From the NCBI RefSeq assembly GCF_019703305.1, contig NZ_AP024814.1, positions 372,001 through 436,000 on the forward strand: 64,000 nt of DNA. Direction: 5' to 3'. The translations under genes and the position numbers were made by a program. The notes beneath the pieces are model-generated. The model was not told the origin of the DNA. It did no database searches and worked only from the letters and a program-made list of their open reading frames with translations. This DNA comes from Helicobacter sp. NHP19-003. Its GTDB lineage: Bacteria > Campylobacterota > Campylobacteria > Campylobacterales > Helicobacteraceae. Of the stretch, positions 8,159-17,564 are shown in pieces; positions within the stretch are counted from its first letter, which is position 1, and each line of letters begins with the position of its first letter.

Positions 8159-8707
8159 TTGAAAAGAGTGTTGTTAGGTCTATCGTTAGTTGTTGGCATG
8201 GCGCAAGCCACGAACATCACCCTCAACCAGCCCTTAAAGGAAGTGGTGGTGGAAGACAAGGGCGAGCTTATCTTGCATGGCAATTCTATGGATTACAAGA
8301 AGTGGGACAGCAAAAACTTAGTGGGCAAAGTGCGGATTTTGCAGCACATGGCAGGGCGCAAAAGCGTGAAGGCCGAAAACCAGCCCCTCATGGACAAAAT
8401 CGTGGCTGCCCACTTTGATGCACACAAATACCAAACGACCAACATCATCAACATAGACGATGCCATCATGGGAACGGGGCTATTTGTGAAAGGGGAAACC
8501 AAAAAGGCGAAAAGAGAGCACCCCGACAGCCAGGTAGTGATGGACAATGATGGTGTGGTGCAAAAGGCGTGGGATTTAAAAAAGCAAGAAAGCTTGATCG
8601 TTGTGTTGGATAAGATGGGCAAGGTGCGCTTCGTGCACGAGGGCAAACTGAGCGATGCCCAAATGCAACAGGTACTAGACTTGGCTAAGAAGTTACAACA
8701 AGAATAG
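8159..8707 (+). CDS. YtfJ-family secreted protein
   Basis: A 182-aa protein with a clear Sec signal peptide (MKRVLLGLSLVVGMAQA, residues 1-17), so it is periplasmic. The body resembles the YtfJ/HI0045 family, a thioredoxin-fold-like group of unknown function. Recognisable parts are GKVRILQHMAGRKS, the segment TNIINIDDAIMGTG and the C-terminal LIVVLDKMGKVRFVHEGKLS. The redox cysteines of true thioredoxins are absent. The start is a TTG at 8159 with an aaggtgg ribosome site 6 nt upstream. The gene stands alone between two IS608-type right ends that face each other (copies A and B), which suggests it lies on an accessory segment. Confidence 0.75.
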   Translation: MKRVLLGLSLVVGMAQATNITLNQPLKEVVVEDKGELILHGNSMDYKKWDSKNLVGKVRILQHMAGRKSVKAENQPLMDKIVAAHFDAHKYQTTNIINIDDAIMGTGLFVKGETKKAKREHPDSQVVMDNDGVVQKAWDLKKQESLIVVLDKMGKVRFVHEGKLSDAQMQQVLDLAKKLQQE

Positions 8708-9036
8708 GGGTTTTGGCCATTGTGTTGTCTATAGGGGTGCTCCCCTTTAGGTCTTTGTGTGCTGTTTTTGGTGTGCTTGTCTTGTGTGTTGTTGGCTTAT
8801 AAAGCTGGGGGTTTGGTCTGCAAGTAGACATGGCCTAAACAGATGCTTGCAAAACACCCAAACCGCCGAAATCAAACAGGTTTAAAACGGGGTTGCTTCT
8901 GTGGCGTGTAGCTTTTGCCATGTATGCTTGGCGCAAAACCCAAAAACTTCTATGCCGTTTACACAGTGCTACGAGCCAAATAGAGCGCAATCATAAAGTG
9001 GTCTGTGCCTTTAACCCCCACAACCAAAAACCCGCC
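8708..9036. other. Gene-poor stretch downstream of ytfJ-like gene
   Basis: I see no credible gene, tRNA or terminator with a U-tract here. The sequence is G/T rich at first, then neutral, and probably is decayed coding DNA next to mini-element copy B. Confidence 0.4.
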
Positions 9037-9215
9037 TTGGCACACTCCTCATAACTAATAGCTAAAATTAGGGGATTTAACTTTAGCCCCGAATCGTGGC
9101 CTCAAGCAAGAGTGTCTGCTAGGAGTCTTGTGTTCCTCATTGCCAAAGTTGATGCCTAAAGCCCAAGGGCATCACCCCTTGATAAATTCGCCTAGTCAAA
9201 GCTAGAGACCTTAGA
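9037..9215 (-). mobile_element. IS608-like mini-element, copy B (degenerate)
   Basis: On the minus strand the block from about 9186 to 9037 matches copy A closely (ATCAAGGGGTGATGCCCT, then the GCATCAA, GAGGAACACAAGACTC and GGCTAAAGTT blocks) and ends in CCAA, a mutated TCAA. A weak left-hairpin relic, CTCTAGCTTTGACTAGG, lies at about 9197-9213. The direct TTAC flank can no longer be found. Its right end points toward copy A, so the two elements face each other across the ytfJ-like gene. Confidence 0.6.
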
Positions 9216-9290
9216 GCACAAAGAGCGATCCTCCACTTCTTTGGAGGCTTCTCATTTAAGTGCAATCCGCCGGCTTAAACCATGCACGGA

Positions 9291-9587
9291 TTATTTTGAG
9301 AACTCTAGCTTGGATTGCCACGCAGATAGCTCATCCATGCGTTTATCGATATTGTCCACTATCATCCCGGCAATTCGGTAAAATTCTTTCCGTTGTTCGC
9401 GATTTATTTTCTCGGCCCATTTGTGAAGTTCTCCGTCATAATCGGGTACTTTGTCTGGAGAAACTTGACTAACCAACTTGATGGGATCTGCATTGCCTGT
9501 GTTTTTTAGCGAAACCACTTTTGCTGACAAAGTGGTGCACAAACCTGCCAAAACCAAGATAGAAATTCCTAATTTAAGAGACTGCAT
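9291..9587 (-). CDS. Small secreted protein of unknown function
   Basis: A 98-aa protein with a Sec signal peptide (MQSLKLGISILVLAGLCTTLSA, cleavage before KVV), followed by a short charged, probably helical domain (DYDGELHKWAEKINREQRK). I do not recognise the family; it lacks cysteines after cleavage and has no repeats. The ATG has an acaaggaatt ribosome site, and a TATAAT box lies about 38 nt upstream, so the gene looks expressible. The GCCTCC...GGAGG hairpin at about 9230-9252 could end its transcript. Confidence 0.6.
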   Translation of the reverse strand: MQSLKLGISILVLAGLCTTLSAKVVSLKNTGNADPIKLVSQVSPDKVPDYDGELHKWAEKINREQRKEFYRIAGMIVDNIDKRMDELSAWQSKLEFSK

Positions 9588-9624
9588 GTCAATTCCTTGT
9601 CAAATAATATAAAAACACCGCACT

Positions 9625-9630
9625 ATTATA
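9625..9630 (-). promoter_or_regulatory. -10 box for the small secreted protein gene
   Basis: TATAAT on the minus strand about 38 nt before the ATG at 9587, within AT-rich DNA. Confidence 0.5.
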
Positions 9631-10152
9631 GTCTTTTAAAAAGAGAAGGAGCTTAATATTTTGCTTTTTTATACATAATATGTTAACTAATGTGGACATT
9701 GTGTGGATTTGCCAAAATCCATGTCTTAAAATCCGTCAAATCTTCAAAGAATGATCGATTGGATTTTCATATGTAGCGGTTTGTGATGGTCTATGCGTTT
9801 TTGTAGCCAAATTTTCAAAAGTGAAATGAATGCCATTGGTTCAAAAAATAATCAGTTTTTCTTTATAATTAATTTACTTTACAAGAACACAAAACGCCCG
9901 TGCCAAACATCTAGGCATCTAAGGCATTTAGAATTTGATCTCACAAAGCTCTAACTTTGGACTTAAAAAGGCCTACTCCACCCTTTAGAATCTTAAACCA
10001 TCTCACAACCCACAAAAGCCCTCTGGCAAGCCTACCCAACCGCTCTGTGTGTCGCCGACTCAAAAACTAACCGGTGCGCTCTGTGTAGGGCATCTAGTGT
10101 TCTTACACCCGCGCCACAAAACCATCCTCCACACAGTGGGGCATCTCGGATT
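9631..10152. other. AT-rich intergenic region without recognisable gene
   Basis: The 520-bp gap between the small secreted protein gene and gadB holds only very short frames. A TATAAT at about 9864 has no gene placed to use it. The part next to gadB (9900-10150) is richer in CCC/CAC words and may be old coding DNA. Confidence 0.4.
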
Positions 10153-11601
10153 TCAATGCGTGTAACCCATCGGTACAATCTTGCCTTGCTGTGTTGCCCG
10201 CTTGGGGCGTGTGGTGCATGCGCTGTCTAGCTCTTGAATCGCTTGCTTGATGTCCTTTAAAAAAAGCGACATTTGCTCCATGCTCTGATCTGCCCTCACC
10301 ACCACACGCATCACCGACACCTCTTGAAAGTTTGCGGGCAGAGGGTAGGCGGGCACTTGCCAGCCATTAAAGCGTAGATGCTGGGCCAAATCGTATAAAT
10401 CCCACTGCCTTTCTTGTTGCGCCTTTTGGCTTAGACTCCAACACACAATGGGAATGTTCTGCCCCTCATTGATCATGTCAAACAAGCCTAAAGATTTGAT
10501 CCCCCTTGCTAAAAACAGCCCCACATCGCGGGTTTTGGCATGCACCGCCCTGTAGCCCTCAAAACCCCAGCGCACAAAGCAGTAATACTGCGCCCAAATT
10601 TGCGAGCCCGAGCGGGAGAAGTTGATTTGAAAGGTCGGCTCAAAGTCGCCTAAATACGCCACTTTAAACACCAACTCTTCGGGCAAGAACTCCTTATCCC
10701 GCCACAGCACCCAGCCAATCCCCGGGTAAATCAACCCGTATTTATGCCCCGAAGTGGAGATGGACACAACATTTTTTAAGCGAAAATCCCACGCTAAATC
10801 GGGTTGCATAAAGGGTAGATACAGCCCCCCAGAGGCCGCATCCACATGGATGGGCACGCTCAATTTGGCGTGTTGGTTGTACTCGCTTAAGAGCTTGTCT
10901 AAAGCGATGATGTCGTCAAAACCTCCCGTGTAGGTGATGCCCATAATCGGTACAATGCCGATGGTGTAGTCATCGCAAAGTTCTATGGCTTTTTTGGGAT
11001 CTAGGGTGAGGTTGTTAAAATCACTTAAATGAACTTCGCGAAGCTCAATGTCCCAATACACGCAAAACTTCTCCCACACCACTTGATAACCTGAACTTAC
11101 AACGAGATTAGGTTTTTTGGCGGTTATGTCTATACCTAGCTCTTGTGCCCTCTTGCGCCAGCGGAATTTCATCGCCATCCCGCCCAGCATACACGCCTCA
11201 GACGAGCCCACGGTAGAAGTGCCCATGTAGTCCTCATTAGGGTCGGCATTCCAAAGGTTGGCAATGATATTCACACACCGTTTTTCGACCTCTGTGGTTT
11301 GGGGGTATTCGGCCTTGTCAATGGCATTGGTCGCCATTGAGTCGAGCATGATTTTTCTAGCCTCCTCCTCCATGTAGGTTTGCACGAAAGTGCAAAGGTT
11401 GTAGCGGGGGTTGCCATCGTGCATCATCTCATCGGCAACCAGCTGGTAGGCGATGCGCGGGTCCATCATTTTTTGCCCGATTTTCTCGCGGGGCAACAAA
11501 ACATCGCTCTCTATGCTGCCAAAAATGGGTGTGGATGAGTTGTCCGCCTTGAAAACAAACTTCTCTGCATCTCTTTCTATGTGGCTTTTCTTGTGTAGCA
11601 T
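10153..11601 (-). CDS. gadB: Glutamate decarboxylase
   Basis: PLP-dependent decarboxylation of L-glutamate to GABA, which consumes an intracellular proton and can support acid resistance. At 482 aa the length matches bacterial GadA/GadB. The PLP lysine is K287 in STSGHKYGL; the substrate and cofactor segments TSTVGSSEACMLGG (about 128-141) and HVDAASGGLYLPF (252-264) are intact. The C-terminus contains a His (GYTH) as in the E. coli autoinhibitory tail. The ATG at 11601 has a ggaggtt ribosome site. No GadC glutamate/GABA antiporter lies nearby. The gene is not part of the usual H. pylori gene set as I know it, so horizontal gain is plausible. Confidence 0.93.
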   Translation of the reverse strand: MLHKKSHIERDAEKFVFKADNSSTPIFGSIESDVLLPREKIGQKMMDPRIAYQLVADEMMHDGNPRYNLCTFVQTYMEEEARKIMLDSMATNAIDKAEYPQTTEVEKRCVNIIANLWNADPNEDYMGTSTVGSSEACMLGGMAMKFRWRKRAQELGIDITAKKPNLVVSSGYQVVWEKFCVYWDIELREVHLSDFNNLTLDPKKAIELCDDYTIGIVPIMGITYTGGFDDIIALDKLLSEYNQHAKLSVPIHVDAASGGLYLPFMQPDLAWDFRLKNVVSISTSGHKYGLIYPGIGWVLWRDKEFLPEELVFKVAYLGDFEPTFQINFSRSGSQIWAQYYCFVRWGFEGYRAVHAKTRDVGLFLARGIKSLGLFDMINEGQNIPIVCWSLSQKAQQERQWDLYDLAQHLRFNGWQVPAYPLPANFQEVSVMRVVVRADQSMEQMSLFLKDIKQAIQELDSACTTRPKRATQQGKIVPMGYTH

Positions 11602-11664
11602 ACAAACCTCCGTGAAATAAGCTTGTATAGCACAAGTGGGTAAATGGAGGGCGGGTTGCGTGGT

Positions 11665-12291
11665 CTAGATTTGTGGTCCAAGTGGAGTTGTCAAAAGGGC
11701 ATCGTTCAGATTATGTTGGATAAAATCCTCAAAACAAAAAATGGGCATTTGGTGCTGGTAACGAAAGTCGATGCAGACATTGAGGACATCGGGGTTTGCA
11801 GGCTGTGGGGTGCGGGTGTGCGTGTGCCCATGCAACCAAAAGGTTTTAAGGGATGGATTTGTGGCCTCTTGTCGCTCCCACTCGCTTAAAATGTCCTCGG
11901 CCACGAGTTGGTTGTATTCTTTGGAGTTTGGTGGGTAGTGGCACAAAATGAAGCGGTAAAGCCCGTCCATTTTAATGTCTACAACCGCAAAAAGCTTGTC
12001 TAGCACCTGAAAGCCACAATTTATATACACCTTGTCAGGCAAAAGATCGTGATTGCCCCGAATCAAGAATTTTTGCCCCTTGAAGCTAGATAGGATTGTA
12101 TTGAGCCCTTTAGAAGTTGTTTTTGCCAAAGCCAAATCACCCAAAAACCACACAATGTCCCCTGCTTGCACGACTTCTAGCATACCCACCCATGTTTGGT
12201 TCAGTTCCTCCACCGACCCAAAGGGCAGAGCGGAGTATTTGATGATATTTTTATGAAAAAGGTGCAAATCCGAAACGGCGTAATGTTTCAT
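11665..12291 (-). CDS. Calcineurin-like metallophosphoesterase
   Basis: A 208-aa protein with the full two-metal signature of the family: DLHLFH (residues 7-12), GDLA (about 50), GNHD (about 79), CHYPP and HGHTH (about 155). This resembles the small cytoplasmic phosphoesterases sometimes annotated as phage-type or YfcE-like; the substrate cannot be inferred. It has no signal peptide or extra domain. It lies upstream of gadB on the same strand with a 63-bp gap and may share its transcript. Confidence 0.88.
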   Translation of the reverse strand: MKHYAVSDLHLFHKNIIKYSALPFGSVEELNQTWVGMLEVVQAGDIVWFLGDLALAKTTSKGLNTILSSFKGQKFLIRGNHDLLPDKVYINCGFQVLDKLFAVVDIKMDGLYRFILCHYPPNSKEYNQLVAEDILSEWERQEATNPSLKTFWLHGHTHTRTPQPANPDVLNVCIDFRYQHQMPIFCFEDFIQHNLNDALLTTPLGPQI

Positions 12292-12414
12292 GGGGTTTTC
12301 TCCACTTTTTTATCTACTTAAAATCTCACACAATAGACTACCCTAAACTTTCAGCAATAATGCCTATGCAAACCGAAAAATTTAGTTGTGCAATCCATGT
12401 TTAAAAGGGTGTGT

Positions 12415-12420
12415 TATAAT
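12415..12420 (+). promoter_or_regulatory. -10 box of dcd
   Basis: TATAAT preceded by gtgt, 19 nt before the dcd ATG at 12440. It lies inside the longer possible dcd frame, which supports the shorter start. Confidence 0.6.
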
Positions 12421-12439
12421 GCGGGCTTTGGAGGTTGTT

Positions 12440-13000
12440 ATGGGCTTGAAAGCGGACACTTGGATTAAAAAGATGAGCGAACAACACGCCATGATCGCCC
12501 CCTTTTGCGAAAAGCAAATCAGCAAGGGGACGATCAGCTACGGCCTAAGCAGCTACGGCTATGATATTCGAGTCGGCACGGAGTTCAAGCTATTTAAATT
12601 CATAGACACGGGCGTGGTCGATCCCAAAGACTTTAATCCAGCCCTTGTAGAAACGATCCACACGCAAGATTTTATCACTATCCCCCCCAACGCCTTTGCC
12701 CTCGCCCACAGCATTGAGTACATTAAAATGCCTAAAGATGTCTTAGCCATTTGTCTAGGCAAAAGCACTTATGCGCGTTGTGGGATCATTGTCAATGTTA
12801 CCCCCTTTGAGCCTGAATTTGAGGGGTACATCACCATTGAGATTTCTAACACGACTTCACTGCCGGCAAAAGTCTATGCCAATGAGGGCATCGCCCAAGT
12901 GGTGTTTTTGCAAGGCGATAGCGTGTGTGCTACCAGCTACAAAGACAAACAGGGCAAATACCAAGGCCAACAAGGCATCACTTTGCCCAAAGTGCCTTAA
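12440..13000 (+). CDS. dcd: dCTP deaminase
   Basis: Deaminates dCTP to dUTP in thymidylate synthesis; acts as a cytosolic homotrimer of the dUTPase fold. I chose the ATG at 12440 ([12 protein letters not shown], 186 aa): it matches the family length, has a ggagg ribosome site 5 nt upstream and leaves the TATAAT promoter outside the gene. The nucleotide-binding GKSTYARCG and the segment [12 protein letters not shown], with its catalytic Glu, are intact. Confidence 0.95.
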   Translation: MGLKADTWIKKMSEQHAMIAPFCEKQISKGTISYGLSSYGYDIRVGTEFKLFKFIDTGVVDPKDFNPALVETIHTQDFITIPPNAFALAHSIEYIKMPKDVLAICLGKSTYARCGIIVNVTPFEPEFEGYITIEISNTTSLPAKVYANEGIAQVVFLQGDSVCATSYKDKQGKYQGQQGITLPKVP

Positions 13001-13002
13001 GA

Positions 13003-13212
13003 CTACAAATTCTCTAAGAAAAATTTTCTTAGAGTTTGGTAGGTATCCTCGTTGCATTTTTCCGTGTCGGCTTTAAACCAATCGCTTTTAGCATTCGTAG
13101 CTAGAGCTCTAGCTTTCAGGTATTGGGAATTGGCATAGACTCCTTTTTGCCCATCAAAATATTTAAAATACTTATTGTTCGCCTTGATATTATCTGGTCC
13201 CCCTAGCCACAT
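13003..13212 (-). pseudogene. C-terminal fragment of an unknown protein
   Basis: A 69-codon minus-strand frame beginning without a proper start at the point (about 13205) where the plus-strand prophage array begins, and ending 2 nt after the dcd stop. Composition looks like real coding (KYFKYFDGQKGVYANSQ, KADTEKCNEDTYQTLRKFF). I do not recognise it. The abrupt change at 13200-13213 marks the left junction of the island. Confidence 0.4.
13012..13034. terminator. Hairpin downstream of dcd
   Basis: Perfect 9-bp stem CTCTAAGAA / TTCTTAGAG with a 5-nt loop, 11 nt after the dcd stop. T-rich sequence follows weakly. It could end transcription on both strands. Confidence 0.5.
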
Positions 13213-14137
13213 TTGGTTGCCAACGGACTCGATGAGAGGTTTGGCTTCCTCCTTGTTCCAGCCTTCACCTCTAGGGCGGCTAAGGATTTTCTAGAGATGG
13301 ACAGCGGGTTTAACCGCCTTTTTAGAAACGATGCCAAGATCGCAAGGATGCTCGCCCCGGCTAGGACAGAACACATCGGGGCCAGCATCGCGACCAGTGT
13401 GGGCGGGGCGTTTAAACACCAAATCACAAAAGAGCTCTTTGCGTTCTTGACCCGTTTAGTGTCCCACATCCCCTTTGCCACCCGCATCAATGAAAAGGTG
13501 AGTGGGGAGGTGTTGACCCACGCCATCAAACAAGCCCTCTTAAAAAGCCACACGATCCAAGACTTCAACCAGAACATCCAAACTAGGGCGATTGTTGCAC
13601 ACTTTGACAACAACACAAAAAGGCTCATCAAATCTTGGACTGAGGAGCTAGAGCAGGGGGCTAAGCAGTTGGGGGGTAAAGAAAGACCCTATGAAGTCAT
13701 CACGGACAAAGAGGCGTTTATCAAAGACCTAGATTTAAGCGTGAACGCCACCCCCATTCCTAAAGAACTAGACCTTGAAGGCTTTTTAAAGAGCTTGGAA
13801 GGGGGGGAAAATAAAGACAACTTCATCGCACATTTAAGCAAAAAGCAAGATGCCCAAAGCCGTCTAGCCTACCTTAACCTAGTCGAGCCGACTTTGAAAG
13901 AATGGGATTTAAAGCTAGTTAGGGGCGAGAGAAACGAGTACATCAAAAGCTTTAGCGATGGCAATGGCGGGTTTTAGCCTACTCACCACGCAAGAGGGCG
14001 ATAAAAGGCTCATCACCTTTATCCCCAAAACACGGCTAAAATTCTTACAAGACAAAGTTAAGAGCGCCGACCTTATCCAAACCTTTACCGGCCGAGCGGG
14101 GGATAGTGTTTGGCCCCGCACAGATGATCCTACCACA

Positions 14138-14145
14138 CCCCCCCC
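14138..14145 (+). repeat. C8 homopolymer at a frame break
   Basis: Run of eight C in the Pro-rich linker after the first PBECR-like module. The frame before the tract (…DDPTTPPP) and the frame after it (LQTDLTDQEMKQAVEKWD) are both protein-like and differ here. Slippage by one base would join them. Confidence 0.7.
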
Positions 14146-14528
14146 TGCAAACAGACTTAACAGACCAAGAGATGAAACAAGCCGTAGAGAAGTGGGATTT
14201 AGCCAATCCTAAAGACACGGATGTTTTAGACTTTGCGCTGGTGAAAGACCCCGAGCTTGCAGAGCTCAAAGAACACTTTAGTGCCGACAAACTCACGCGC
14301 CAGCTTAGAGCCATAGAGGTTAAAGAGAGCCTAGACAAGGGCTTTAGCCTTGAAGAAGTGCTAAATTACCCCCGCCACTTACCCACTTCTACTAGAACAA
14401 TCTTAGGCGATGAGCTCCACTACAGCAAACCCCTAGACAATCACAAGACCTTAAACATTGTCGAAACTTATCAAGCCCCCCAGAATCTGCGCTTTAGCCG
14501 TATGGATGTCATAGAGGATAGAAAAATG

Positions 14529-14534
14529 CCCCCC
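14529..14534 (+). repeat. C6 homopolymer at a frame break
   Basis: Run of six C where the frame ending VIEDRKMPP passes to the frame RGDDNPPTPPKGDNP. The linker is Pro/Gly/Asp rich on the far side. A single-base slip would rejoin the modules. Confidence 0.65.
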
Positions 14535-17500
14535 TAGAGGGGATGACAATCCCCCCACACCACCTAAAGGCGATAACCCCACCCCCACAGGAGGCACACC
14601 TAAAGGCGATGTGCCCCAACAAGAACCCATCGGCAAAGACAAAAACCTAGAGCAAGAATGGCTAGAAGCCTTTGGGCTTAAAAGCGTGGATGAGCCTTTT
14701 ATCCCCAAATTCAGCCAAGAAGTCCAAGAAGCCCTAGAACCTATCTTGCAAGGTGCACAAATCCAACTCACTAAAGGGAGCTTAATTAAGTTGGAGAAAC
14801 GCCAAAGAGAAGAGTTTTTGCCCTTGATTAGGCCGACTTTAGAGCAACCTAACGCTCTTGTTAGGCAAGCAGACGGGGCTTTAATCTTTGTTAAGGACTT
14901 TGGCACAACCAAGTTTTTCGCCAGCGTGGCTAGAAATGATAGCGGAGAGTGGGTCATTACGAGCAATGTCCCTAAAACCCTCAACAATCTATTAAACAAG
15001 GTTAAAGAGGGGGGAGAAGTCCTCATGAGCGATTTGCCCGGGCTTCCAATAATCGCTAAGCCCCATGACATTGCAGCGTTGAGCAATGGGGCAAACCAAG
15101 CTAAAGATACCACAACCCCCCTTAAAAACATTGAGGCTCAAGAAACGCTACGCGTTTCCCCCGAATTTGGCGAGAACTTTGCCGAATTTGCGCTCAAGGG
15201 GGCAGAGGCGATGAAAAAGCTCTTACAAGAGAAACACGGACAAGTGGCGGGGGCGTTTTATCGCCCAGACTTAGGCGAGAGTGGGGGGTATATTGATTTG
15301 GTGTGGGGAGCAAACGCGGAAAGCTTAAAAGGGCTTAAGGGGGCTAATGGCAAGCCGCTTAAACCTTATGGATTGAGTAAGATTGTCGAAAAGCACCTTG
15401 AGGACTTTAGCCCTTTTGCAGGAGATACGCCTTTGGAGAAATTAGGCAATGGGATTGAGGAAATCATAAGAAGTGGAGATTTAGTTACCGACCAAGCGGG
15501 CGCAAAAACCATCATTCTCAAAGACAAGGGCAAAGAGTTTAGGGTAGGGGTTTCGCAGGGTTGGGAACACAAGGGCAAAAACTATTGGATTGTTACGGCA
15601 CATGAGAACAGAAAGTCCCCCGCGCAGAAGTCCGACCAAGTCGCGGCTAAGTCTAGGCATGGCTCCGATCTTGCCCAAAAGGACTTAAACAACTCTACCA
15701 CACCCAAACAAAATAGAAAAATTCTTAGATGACCTAACAGCAAGCTTTAGTAAAGACTTAACACCCCAAACCATAGAAGAGATCCTCCAATCACAAGCAG
15801 TGGATAACGAATACGCGAAGCTAAAAGGCTGGGCCTATCCCCACAACCCTACATATGACCCCCGCGAGCAACGCGAAGTCTTTAAAAAATTCTTTGGGCT
15901 TGAGGACGGCAATGACAAATTCACCCCCAACATGCCTAAAGAAGTCTTAGAGGCGATAGAGACCGCTAAAGGTGAGCCGTTTAAAACAAATTGCGATGCG
16001 TTTTGGGGGGGCATCACAGAGGGCTATGTGCCCTATTTGAAACAGACTTTTGAGCACCCCGATGCCATTTATCAAGATGAGCTTTTTATCCATCTTGTTA
16101 AAAACATTGATGGCAAGATTTTCCGCTACAGAACGGAAAACAGCATTAATAGCCACTATTTTGAAAGACTCTATCCCTACCAACTAGAGAAACTACAAAA
16201 AGAGGCTACGCGTTTGGGCAATGGAGTTAAAGCCAAAACAAAAAGGCAATTCGTTCAAGAAGAGAGGGCAAGAGATGAAGGGCACTTAAAAGCCCAACAA
16301 GAGGAGGCTAAACGCAACAAGCCCCCGCTAAAAAGCCCAAAGACTACAAACAGCCCCAAAGCCTAGAGGGGCTAGAAGAGTTGCCTAAGATTGAGCCCAG
16401 CACGCCCATCAATAAAAGCTTTGGCGAGAATTACCCCAGATACGCCAACAAGGGGCAAGAGGGCTTAATGGCCTTGATGTATAAGCGCACACAACGAGAC
16501 GGGCAGATCGCGTCAGCTTACACAAGACCCGAATTAGGGGCATTGATGTTTGGACGATGCGTAGAATCCCCAACACGGGCACATATTTAGAACAATACCA
16601 AGGCCTAGAAACCTTTAAGGCCCAGCCCCAAGAGTTTTTAACACCTGTAGGCAGAGAAGCCGAAATTAGGGCCAAGAAAGACTTTAAGAAATGGCGCAAC
16701 ACACATTTAAGTGATGCCATTGACCGCACGCTCAAAGAAGGGGATTTAACGCGCCTCAACGCCCAAAACGTGCAACTCAGCCTAAGAGATACCTACAATG
16801 GCAAAGTGTGGAACTTTAAAGCTCGCATTGATTGGACCAACAACAACGACCCCAGCCAACCTAGAAGGTTGGTGTTGCAGGAATTTAAAGTCATTGACAC
16901 GACCAAGCCGCCTAAGAACACCCCACCAAGAGGGGGCAGTGGGGGTAAGGGCAGTGGGGGAGAGGATTGAAGTGGAAAGGGGAGTGGCAAACCTTATGCT
17001 GTCATTGGAACACCGACCGGAGGACAAAGAAGCCTTTATCAAGAACCTCAATTTGCGTGCAAGTGCTACGCCTATACCCACAAGTTTAGATGTAGAAGGG
17101 TTTTTAAAGAGCCTAGAGGGGATTGAGAGCAAAGAGAACTTTATAGAGCATTTGGCAAGTAGAAAAGATAAGCAAAGGCGCTTAGGGTTTTTAAATTTGG
17201 TTGAACCTACATTAAACTATCCGGATTTTGTCATGATCAACAATGATGTGGGTAGAAAGAAATATGTCAAGGTTTTTCAAAAAGACAATGGGAAACATTT
17301 GACCTATCTATTGGTTACAGCTGAAGATGATAAACTACCCATCACAGGGATACCGGATATTAGGAAGAGCCACATTGTTAGAAAGATCAAAGATGCCGAC
17401 ACTATCTACTCTTTCATTCGACCGGGCAGCTGAAGATGCTAACGCACCAAGTAGGCCACTTCCCGCAGGTTAGCCAAATCTTGCTTAATTTTACATTAAA

Positions 17501-17564
17501 AAACGGATGTAATTAAAGATGCGAGTCTTATCCGCTCTCCTAAACCAAGTTTCTTAGGCCAAGA

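Larger units (their letters stand above)
13213..17433 (+). pseudogene. Decayed phage polyvalent protein: tandem PBECR / DUF3519-type nuclease modules
   Basis: About 4.2 kb of one coding direction broken into at least seven frames: 13213-13977, to about 14135, 14145-14530, 14535-15700, 15705-16366, 16321-16540 and 16540-16970, then 16976-17433. Modules visible in order: an N-terminal segment; a PBECR-like domain (about 13690-14090); a Pro-rich linker; a second PBECR-like domain (14640-15100); a DUF3519/colicin-E5-like domain (15150-15610, with GAFYRPDLGESGGYIDLVWG); another PBECR-like domain (15780-16250); half of a second DUF3519 domain (16400-16545); and a near copy of the first PBECR-like domain (17000-17410). 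Both end copies carry FLKSLEG, LNLVEPTL and an EAFIK(D/N)L motif. Assignment to barnase/EndoU/colicin-E5/RelE-like phage nucleases is from memory of these families. The original was probably a giant phage or ICE effector protein; as it stands it cannot be made in one piece. Confidence 0.65.
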
